Origin: an uncultured Bryobacterales bacterium | Lineage (GTDB): Bacteria > Acidobacteriota > Terriglobia > Bryobacterales > Bryobacteraceae | Length of the DNA: 5,196 bases | Direction of reading: 5' to 3' | Assembly (NCBI GenBank): GCA_937859895.1 | Contig: CALMAV010000515.1 | Location: 3,559-8,754, forward strand | Part shown: piece by piece, positions 1 through 5,196 of the stretch | How the letters are laid out: each line of letters opens with the position of its first letter | Numbering within the stretch: the stretch's first letter is position 1 | Notes under the pieces: generated by a model | Told to the model about the DNA's origin: nothing | The model's database searches: none | The model's input: the letters and a program-made list of their open reading frames with translations, nothing else | Program-made: the position numbers and the translations under genes

Positions 1-1
1 G

Positions 2-1258
2 AAGCCCAATCCGCGCCGGGCTCGTTTTATACGGCTGATTGCAATCGCATTGGCAGTAGTTGCCGTATTGGTGATGATTCCGGTCTTTGCTTACTATTCG
101 GTTCGGGTGTCTACCGATGATGCACAGATCGACGGGCATGTGATACCGATTAGTTCGCGTATCTCCGGCAATGTGCTCCAGGTCATGATCAACGATAACC
201 AGCAGGTGCGCGCCGGCGAATCGTTAGTTAAGCTTGACCCGGCTGATTACAGGGTTGCGGTTTCGCAGGCCCAAGCACAACTGTCGAGCTCACAAGCCGA
301 CATCACCCAGAATGAACAGAACATTCCAATTACATCGATCAATACAAGTAGCCAGGTGAGTACATCAACAACGCAAGAGCAGCAGGCTCGAGCAGGTGTA
401 GCGGTTTCTGAACAGGCGATTGACGCGGCACGGGCGAGAGTCGCTTCCAGTAACGCCGCTCTAGCACAGGCGCAGTCCAATTTTGTGAAATCACAGAAGG
501 ATCTTGCTCGTAGTAAAGACTTGGTGACCAAGGACGAGATTTCGAGGCAAGATTACGACGCTGCTATCGCTACAGCCGATGCCAATGCGGCAATGGTAGA
601 AGGCGCGCGTGCCGACGTGCTTGGTGCTCAGCATGCTTTGGATCAATCGATTGCGCAGTTAGACCAGGCAAAGGCGCAACTGGAAGGCGCGATCATTCAA
701 CGCAAGCAAAGCCAGAATACACTGCGGAACCAGGTGGCAATTGTGAGAGCCCGGTTAAAGCAGTCAAACGCTGCCGTGCAAGGCCGCCAGGCGGATCTGG
801 AACAAGCGAATTTGAACCTCGACTACACGGTTATAAAGGCGCCTATCGATGGAGTAGCTAGCAGGAAGACTGCCGAACCAGGCATGCAAGTAACGGCCGG
901 CCAGCAACTGATGGCTCTAATACCACTGGACGACATCTGGGTAACCGCAAACTACAAAGAAACGCAGCTGAAGAAGATGCGTGTGGGCCAGAGAGTCGAA
1001 ATCGAAGTTGACACATATGGCAGCAGCCGAAGATATAAAGGGCACGTGGACAGCATTGCTGCAGCATCGGGCGCCAAGTTCAATCTCCTGCCCCCTGAGA
1101 ACGCAACGGGTAACTACGTGAAGGTTGTGCAGCGAGTACCAGTCAAGATTGTGCTCGAGCCCGGTGAAAATCGTGACCATTCATTGCTGCCAGGTATGTC
1201 AGTTACTCCGACTGTGCTGCTGAATAGTGATATCAACAATCCGCAGCAGCAACAGTAA
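2..1258 (+). CDS. EmrA/HlyD-family membrane fusion protein of a multidrug efflux pump (5' partial)
   Basis: This is a periplasmic adaptor that links an inner-membrane transporter (in EmrAB-type pumps, a DHA2 major facilitator) to an outer-membrane channel. The reading frame is open from base 2, so the start lies upstream; a TTG at 50 sits inside the membrane helix and is not a credible start. In the 418 visible residues: a basic stretch (1-10), one transmembrane anchor (about 10-32), the family motif TDDAQIDG (38-45), the first lipoyl half (about 46-80), a long Ala/Gln-rich coiled-coil hairpin (about 85-272), the second lipoyl half with the APIDG turn (280-284), and a beta-barrel region containing NYVKVVQRVPVKI (371-383). 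The tail ends in a glutamine run. An S/T/N/Q-rich stretch (about 108-127) interrupts the first helix. The transporter gene is not downstream, where a convergent kinase gene lies, so it is probably upstream. Family assignment is firm; substrate is unknown. Confidence 0.93.
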   Translation, partial: KPNPRRARFIRLIAIALAVVAVLVMIPVFAYYSVRVSTDDAQIDGHVIPISSRISGNVLQVMINDNQQVRAGESLVKLDPADYRVAVSQAQAQLSSSQADITQNEQNIPITSINTSSQVSTSTTQEQQARAGVAVSEQAIDAARARVASSNAALAQAQSNFVKSQKDLARSKDLVTKDEISRQDYDAAIATADANAAMVEGARADVLGAQHALDQSIAQLDQAKAQLEGAIIQRKQSQNTLRNQVAIVRARLKQSNAAVQGRQADLEQANLNLDYTVIKAPIDGVASRKTAEPGMQVTAGQQLMALIPLDDIWVTANYKETQLKKMRVGQRVEIEVDTYGSSRRYKGHVDSIAAASGAKFNLLPPENATGNYVKVVQRVPVKIVLEPGENRDHSLLPGMSVTPTVLLNSDINNPQQQQ

Positions 1259-1265
1259 CGCTTGG

Positions 1266-1291
1266 ACGCCAGCGAGCCCTACTCCTGGCGT
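1266..1291. terminator. Hairpin at the convergent 3' ends (possible weak bidirectional terminator)
   Basis: ACGCCAG (1266-1272) and CTGGCGT (1285-1291) form a perfect 7-bp inverted repeat with a 12-nt loop. It lies just past the efflux-gene stop and overlaps the last codons of the kinase gene. The position suits a shared terminator for two converging transcripts. There is no T-run on either side, so it does not meet the usual rule for an intrinsic terminator. It may be chance, or may only stabilise the transcript ends. Confidence 0.3.
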
Positions 1292-2808
1292 ACGCCTTCC
1301 AAACTGACCGGCAAGCTGAAGGAAAAAATAGAGCCGGACCCTTCAACCGACTCAGCCCATATTCGACCGCCATGTCGTTCGACAATCTTTTTAGCAATCG
1401 ACAAACCCATCCCGGTTCCCTCAATGGCCTCGCGGCTATGGAGCCTCTGAAAAAGACCGAAGATGCGTTCTGCGAATTGCGAATCAAAGCCTCGGCCGTT
1501 GTCGGCAACCGAAACGATCCAGTGCGATTCGTCACGCTTGGCAGAGACAAAGATACGAGGGGCCTTATCGCCACTATATTTAATAGCATTCGACAGCAGA
1601 TTTTGTAGTACCTGCGCGAACTGAACACGATCCACTACCAGTTCCGGCAAGTCGCGGCTTGAGATGACTGCACCAGTCTCGCGTATGGCCGCCTGCAAAC
1701 TTCCTTCTGCATCCCCCAAAATGGCAGCAAAGGAGACACGGGTGATGGGCTGCCCCGCTTTTCTTAGCCGAATTAGTGAAAGCAGACCGTTGATCAGATC
1801 TGTCATACGGCGCGCCGAGGAAACAATGTATCCGATGAACTCATCCGCATCACTATCGAGCTTATTTTTGTAGCGGGATTCAATCAACTGGCTAAAGCTC
1901 GTAATGGTCCGGAGAGGTTCTTGTAAATCATGGCTGGCTACATAAGCAAACTGCTGTAGCTCTTCATTGGCAAGACGAAGATCGCGGGTTCTTGCCTCAA
2001 CCTGAGCTTCCAGACTTAGGTTCAGCTCCCGCAGGCGTTCGGAGGCAAGGTCACGCTCGCGAAGGTACGAAATAGAGGAGTGGTAAAGCCGATACAGGAC
2101 AACCACCAGTAGCGCAGTACCAAGGAGAAAAACCAGAAACGCAAGATGGTTAAGATTGCGCTGACGAACCAGAACATCTGACTCCTGGTGGGATAGCCGA
2201 AGCTGTAAGCCGTCAATCAAACGATGGATTTGCTGGGTTGCTCCATCGCTTTCCCCGGCCTTTGCCTCCTCTACGGTCTCGCCACGGCTCTTTGACTTGG
2301 CGGCCTCAATTGACAACGCTGCTGCGGCGGTACGGGCCTGCAAGGCAGAGGCGATGGTGACGACCTCAGCCTGCAATTCCGGCGTTCCCTCCCTTGCGTA
2401 CATTCGGCAAGTCTCAATCTGGCTTGGGAGAGCAGCTTTATCGGTTTCAAATTGGTTCAGAAACCGCTCCTCCCCCGTTAACAGGAAGCTTCGTTCCTCG
2501 CTCTCGACGTTAGTGGAAAGGGTCCGCAGCTGTTGCACGCTACCCGACAGCTTTTGAATGGAAAGCAGCCGAAGGTCGGCATACTCGCCCAGGGTAGTGA
2601 CTGCGAAAAATAGCAGACTCAAAGCAAGCGGAACGGAATATAGGATTGCCAGCCGACGGCGCGTTCGCGACTGAAGATCCGGGTCAATGGCGGCATGAGG
2701 CCCGTCGGCCTTGCCTTCGAGATAGGCAGGTGAGGTAGACAGCCCTGTGCTCACCGGGGGAACAGCTGGCTGAGCATAACGGTCACCACCCTGTGTTGGA
2801 GCATCCAC
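1279..2808 (-). CDS. Membrane sensor histidine kinase with CHASE3 domain
   Basis: This 509-residue protein autophosphorylates on histidine after sensing an extracytoplasmic signal. Domains in order: Pro/Gly-rich cytoplasmic N-terminus (1-50); transmembrane helix 1 (about 53-74); CHASE3-type helical sensor (about 75-215) with the typical ESEERSFLLTGEERFL stretch (102-117); transmembrane helix 2 (about 221-240); signalling coiled coil (about 245-285); HisKA with phospho-acceptor His293 in SHDLQEPLR; HATPase_c with N box NLLSNAIKYSG (403-413), G1 DNGRGFD (436-442), G2 GTGMGLS (464-470) and a C-terminal GSGSIFSFSLP. All catalytic boxes are present, so it should be active. The start is GTG with only a weak GGGAA upstream; an in-frame stop at 2851-2853 rules out a much longer form. 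It follows an M50 peptidase gene by 67 bp on the same strand. No response regulator is in the window, so partner and ligand are unknown. Confidence 0.93.
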   Translation of the reverse strand: MDAPTQGGDRYAQPAVPPVSTGLSTSPAYLEGKADGPHAAIDPDLQSRTRRRLAILYSVPLALSLLFFAVTTLGEYADLRLLSIQKLSGSVQQLRTLSTNVESEERSFLLTGEERFLNQFETDKAALPSQIETCRMYAREGTPELQAEVVTIASALQARTAAAALSIEAAKSKSRGETVEEAKAGESDGATQQIHRLIDGLQLRLSHQESDVLVRQRNLNHLAFLVFLLGTALLVVVLYRLYHSSISYLRERDLASERLRELNLSLEAQVEARTRDLRLANEELQQFAYVASHDLQEPLRTITSFSQLIESRYKNKLDSDADEFIGYIVSSARRMTDLINGLLSLIRLRKAGQPITRVSFAAILGDAEGSLQAAIRETGAVISSRDLPELVVDRVQFAQVLQNLLSNAIKYSGDKAPRIFVSAKRDESHWIVSVADNGRGFDSQFAERIFGLFQRLHSREAIEGTGMGLSIAKKIVERHGGRIWAESVEGSGSIFSFSLPVSLEGVRQE

Positions 2809-2833
2809 TTTGTTCCCAAACAGGTGGACCCCG

Positions 2834-2853
2834 TGAAACCACGATTGGTTTCA
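2834..2853. repeat. Perfect 8-bp inverted repeat with tetraloop between peptidase and kinase genes
   Basis: TGAAACCA (2834-2841) and TGGTTTCA (2846-2853) are exact reverse complements separated by CGAT. On the minus strand the stem ends 25 nt before the kinase GTG. Beyond a short unpaired stretch, GGAC and GTCC could extend the stem. No T-run follows, so it is unlikely to be a strong terminator. It could be a protein-binding operator, or an RNA stem that tunes kinase expression relative to the peptidase. Function is inferred; the inverted repeat itself is certain. Confidence 0.5.
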
Positions 2854-2875
2854 GCCCTGTCCATCAAAAACGGGC

Positions 2876-4042
2876 TTATCGGACAGACACAGCCGAGGCG
2901 TGCAGCCGTTTCAGCAAGAAGCACTCCAGGCCTCCCATTCCCACCTTAGTAGGAAGAAAGTAGCGTGCGCTGGCGACTTCGGCCAAGGTGCGAGCAATTT
3001 GGCCAAGGGCCAGATTACGAGCTGCAATGGTTCGGTGCTTCAGCGTGGGAGAGAGAATTGTTTCTACCTGAATAGCAGCAAGCTTGTTCTTAGCTGATTC
3101 CCGGTCATTACGGAAAACTAGATCGAAGCAGGCCGAATTGGCTAGACTGGCATTCCGCGAAGCAAGACTGCCACGCGCAGAAAGCTGGAGAGCACGTGCG
3201 TCCCAAGCATTGCCATTCGCAAAATCCCCACGGTCAAAGGCCCACGTAGCCAGCATGTCCGCGTAAAGAATCATGAAGTCAGGCCGGCCCTGGAAGCCTG
3301 CCATCAGTTCCACTAGCCAGAGCGGAAAGTGACGAGGCTCAAGACCAGCCATCTGCAGCTGCAGGACCAGATGATACAAGAAGATTTCGTTTGCCGCCTT
3401 CCCGTCCTGCCATAGGATCAGGAACAGCGTAGCGTCGTTCTGCACACGCGACTTTGGTGAGTTGGGCAGCAGGCCAAGCACGAAGATGAAGAAGCTGATT
3501 TGCACGAATGCCGTTAGGAGAGAGAGCATCCAGCCGTTTGCCATGTGCGTATAGATGGGGCAGGCGGCGGCAAGGGCAGTAAGCAGCGTTGCACCTGGGC
3601 CTGCAGCAACCACCAACAGCATGCGTTCACGCCAAGACTCATTTGTCCTCGGGATGGCTACTACCGAACCAGTAAATAGCCGTGTCTTGTTGATGTGGGA
3701 AGTCCAGCCAAGCTGGCCTTGGGATAGCCGAAGCGGCCCGATCGAAATGGTAAGGACTTCGAATCGGCACGCCAGAGAGGCAAGCAGATGACCTGTTTCA
3801 TGCAGCACTAACGCCGCAATGGAGGCAAGCAGCAGGGCGGCCCACCCGGAGAGCGTAGTGACTGCTACCGGCTGGAATAACGCCGCTACTGACGGCGAGG
3901 CAATGCTGCTCAGGATGCCTCCCAACAGAAACCCCGCGCCAAGAAGACCTGTCAGCGCAAGAACCTGTCCTGGGGCTCTTTTCGCTCCGGATTCAGAAGC
4001 GAGGACGGGCGGCACTAACGCGGGCGTTGAAACAGGTTCCAT
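2876..4042 (-). CDS. M50 (site-2-protease-like) intramembrane zinc metallopeptidase with helical C-terminal extension
   Basis: M50 peptidases cut substrates within or near the membrane. From the ATG at 4042 this is 388 residues; a TTG at 4066 would add eight (numbers here count from the TTG). Neither start has a clear ribosome binding site, and ATG is preferred. Visible features: N-terminal tail; membrane helix about 34-56; helix about 72-98 carrying the zinc motif HETGH (His89, Glu90, His93); helix about 148-170 with AAGPGAT (154-160), typical of the family; helix about 178-200; then LLPNSP and QNDATLF (209-215), where Asp211 fits the third zinc ligand of the usual (S/N)DG motif, with Ala replacing Gly. 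Residues about 210-396 form a soluble, alanine-rich, possibly TPR-like region. There is no PDZ domain, so it does not look like RseP. It is probably co-transcribed with the downstream kinase. Substrate unknown. Confidence 0.82.
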   Translation of the reverse strand: MEPVSTPALVPPVLASESGAKRAPGQVLALTGLLGAGFLLGGILSSIASPSVAALFQPVAVTTLSGWAALLLASIAALVLHETGHLLASLACRFEVLTISIGPLRLSQGQLGWTSHINKTRLFTGSVVAIPRTNESWRERMLLVVAAGPGATLLTALAAACPIYTHMANGWMLSLLTAFVQISFFIFVLGLLPNSPKSRVQNDATLFLILWQDGKAANEIFLYHLVLQLQMAGLEPRHFPLWLVELMAGFQGRPDFMILYADMLATWAFDRGDFANGNAWDARALQLSARGSLASRNASLANSACFDLVFRNDRESAKNKLAAIQVETILSPTLKHRTIAARNLALGQIARTLAEVASARYFLPTKVGMGGLECFLLKRLHASAVSVR

Positions 4043-4118
4043 GCGGCTAGTATGTTGTGTTCTCAATACTTTGGACAGACCATCAGGTACCGCAAAAAGC
4101 GCACGCTAGACATTACGG

Positions 4119-4124
4119 AGTATA
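4119..4124 (-). promoter_or_regulatory. Candidate -10 element for the peptidase-kinase unit
   Basis: On the minus strand this reads TATACT, five of six matches to the sigma-70 -10 consensus, and it lies about 80 nt upstream of the preferred ATG. No recognisable -35 hexamer sits 16-18 nt upstream, where the sequence is G-rich. It is a position guess from one hexamer. Confidence 0.22.
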
Positions 4125-4180
4125 TTGCCCGGATTTTCCCCAGCCCCTCCGCATTCGTAAATACCTGCTTTGGAAGCCCC

Positions 4181-4210
4181 TGAAGCAGTCACTTTAGGGT
4201 GTTTGCTTCA
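4181..4210. repeat. Inverted repeat TGAAGCA / TGCTTCA
   Basis: TGAAGCA (4181-4187) and TGCTTCA (4204-4210) are a perfect 7-bp inverted repeat with a 16-nt spacer. The left arm can also pair with CTGCTT at 4165-4170 through AAGCAG (4183-4188), so two alternative stems compete for it. The related palindrome TGAAG-G-CTTCA occurs at 4348-4358. It could be an operator or an RNA switch element, or chance. Confidence 0.35.
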
Positions 4211-4313
4211 CTCGGGTTTGAGCCAAGAGTAAATGGAGTACCAGTGTTCCTCTACGTACGGGTATAAACTGACTAACCAACCTTAGATAGTGGATCGGCT
4301 ACTGAATGCTCAG

Positions 4314-4327
4314 GAGGCAAGAGGCAA
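4314..4327. repeat. Tandem 7-bp repeat GAGGCAA x2
   Basis: GAGGCAA occurs twice back to back (4314-4320 and 4321-4327). The first copy overlaps an isolated AGGAGG at 4312-4317. The pair sits 38-52 nt upstream of the ftsY start, in what is probably its 5' untranslated leader. It may be a simple slippage duplication. Confidence 0.6.
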
Positions 4328-4365
4328 AACCCGCCAGCCCGTTACACTGAAGGCTTCACTCCTCC

Positions 4366-5196
4366 ATGGCAATCCAAACGCTATTTGGAACAATTCCAAC
4401 CGAACCCACCCTATATGACCGATTAAAGGCTGGCGTTGAAAAGACGCGTTCCGGACTGGTTGATCGCATTGAGGACGTGTTGGCCGGTACGCGAGAGATC
4501 GATGCCGATCTGCTGGAGGAACTTGAATACACCCTAATCACGGCCGATCTAGGCGTTCGCACCGTACAGGAGATCCTCGATCGGTTGCAGGAGCGGGTGG
4601 ATCGCAGAATGACCGGCGACGCAGCGGAGGTGAAAACGATCATTCGCACCCATCTGCTGGAAGTGCTGCAGGCCTCGGAAACGCCCATGCGAATTGTGGC
4701 CAAGCCTCCAGCCGTCGTCATGCTGGTGGGCATCAATGGCGCGGGTAAGACGACAACCATCGGCAAACTTGCCTATCGATTTCTGGGGGAGGGCCGCAAG
4801 GTTCTCCTCTGTGCCGCCGATACGTTTCGTGCCGCAGCTATTGAGCAGTTGGAAGTTTGGGCGCAGCGTGCCGGGGTGGAACTGATCCGCCAGAAAACAG
4901 GCGCTGACCCGAGTGCAGTCGGATTCGATTCGCTACAAGCCGCCAAGGCGCGCAGTATGGATTACGTCATCATTGATACGGCTGGCCGGCTGCACACCAA
5001 AGAGAACCTGATGGCCGAACTCGACAAGATGCGACGCACCTGCCAGCGAGTGCTTCCCGGCTCGCCGCACGAAGTATGGCTAGTGTTGGATGCCACCACG
5101 GGCCAAAACGGGTTGGAGCAGGCGCGCAAGTTCACCGAAGCCGCAGGTGTAACCGGAATCGTGTTGACCAAGCTGGATGGCACGGCTAAGGGCGGC
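4366..5196 (+). CDS. ftsY: Signal recognition particle receptor FtsY (3' partial)
   Basis: FtsY is the membrane-associated GTPase that receives ribosome-SRP (Ffh) complexes and hands nascent membrane proteins to the Sec translocon. The first 277 residues are visible and the frame is still open at the window end; a bacterial FtsY of this short type should need only a few dozen more. The N-terminal four-helix part (about 15-95) includes the TLITADLGV stretch. The GTPase part has G1 GINGAGKTTT (122-131), G2 DTFRAAA (152-158), G3 DTAGR (204-208), DATTGQN (242-248) and G4 TKLD (268-271). This set marks an SRP GTPase, and DTFRAAAIEQL with GINGAGKTTTIGKLA favours FtsY over Ffh. The long acidic A domain of E. 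coli FtsY is absent. ATG 4366 is the first start after an in-frame TGA at 4348; the bases just before it read CCTCC, so there is no normal Shine-Dalgarno. Confidence 0.96.
   Translation, partial: MAIQTLFGTIPTEPTLYDRLKAGVEKTRSGLVDRIEDVLAGTREIDADLLEELEYTLITADLGVRTVQEILDRLQERVDRRMTGDAAEVKTIIRTHLLEVLQASETPMRIVAKPPAVVMLVGINGAGKTTTIGKLAYRFLGEGRKVLLCAADTFRAAAIEQLEVWAQRAGVELIRQKTGADPSAVGFDSLQAAKARSMDYVIIDTAGRLHTKENLMAELDKMRRTCQRVLPGSPHEVWLVLDATTGQNGLEQARKFTEAAGVTGIVLTKLDGTAKGG

Larger units (their letters stand above)
4067..4365. other. Divergent intergenic region between peptidase gene and ftsY
   Basis: About 300 bp separate the divergently transcribed peptidase gene and ftsY, so promoters for both should lie here. 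No RNA gene and no convincing protein gene was seen. Contents: a TATACT hexamer on the minus strand; TATAAA (4263-4268) on the plus strand, without a good -35 partner; inverted repeats built on TGAAGC/GCTTCA at 4181-4210 and 4348-4358; a tandem GAGGCAA repeat at 4314-4327; and an isolated AGGAGG (4312-4317). Two tiny plus-strand ORFs (4233-4286, 17 codons; 4306-4350, 14 codons) are too short to call as genes. Confidence 0.6.

Noticed and set aside
50..1258. TTG at 50 as the start of the fusion protein
   Set aside because: The frame is open upstream to the window edge and encodes the basic stretch and first half of the membrane anchor, so the true start is outside the window.
1233..1628. 131-codon minus-strand ORF overlapping the kinase gene
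   Set aside because: It lies in another frame of the same strand inside the kinase ATP-binding domain coding region, with no recognisable motif. The kinase frame carries all the catalytic boxes.
2881..4080. GGACAGAC at 2881-2888 and 4073-4080, flanking most of the peptidase gene like a target-site duplication
   Set aside because: The first copy is inside the coding sequence near its stop, there are no terminal inverted repeats or transposase, and an 8-bp match over this distance can occur by chance.
4240..4268. TATAAA at 4263-4268 as the ftsY promoter -10
   Set aside because: No -35-like hexamer occurs at 16-18 nt spacing, so the match is too weak to list as a promoter.
4233..4286. 17-codon ORF in the intergenic region
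   Set aside because: It is too short, with only a weak purine stretch before the ATG and no recognisable product.
4356..4766. 136-codon minus-strand ORF opposite the start of ftsY
   Set aside because: It is antisense to a clearly recognised GTPase gene, its Ser/Arg/Val-rich translation shows no domain, and it is explained by the codon structure of ftsY.

Overview
The window looks like chromosomal DNA from a Gram-negative-type bacterium of moderate GC content. An EmrA/HlyD-type membrane fusion protein implies a two-membrane envelope. The short-N-terminus FtsY, the CHASE3 histidine kinase and the M50 peptidase with a long C-terminal extension would fit an Acidobacteriota-like genome. That placement is inferred from protein style only and is not proven here.

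Layout: (1) Positions 2-1258, plus strand: 3' part of an EmrA/HlyD-like efflux membrane fusion protein whose start lies before the window. (2) Positions 1279-2808, minus strand: a complete CHASE3-HisKA-HATPase_c membrane sensor histidine kinase, convergent with the first gene with 20 bp between the stop codons. (3) Positions 2876-4042 (or to 4066), minus strand: an M50/site-2-protease-like intramembrane metallopeptidase with an HETGH zinc motif and a roughly 185-residue helical C-terminal extension. It lies 67 bp upstream of the kinase, so the two probably share a transcript. (4) Positions 4067-4365: a divergent intergenic region with small inverted repeats and a tandem 7-bp repeat. (5) Positions 4366-5196, plus strand: the first 277 codons of ftsY, the signal recognition particle receptor GTPase, cut by the window end.

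How they may work together: the fusion protein belongs to an efflux pump whose inner-membrane partner must lie upstream, outside the window. FtsY is a housekeeping gene with its own divergent promoter region. The most interesting unit is the peptidase-kinase pair: a membrane-embedded protease followed by a membrane sensor kinase, with no response regulator and no obvious protease substrate in view. A shared signalling role is inferred from adjacency and orientation only. No RNA genes, insertion sequences or CRISPR arrays were seen.
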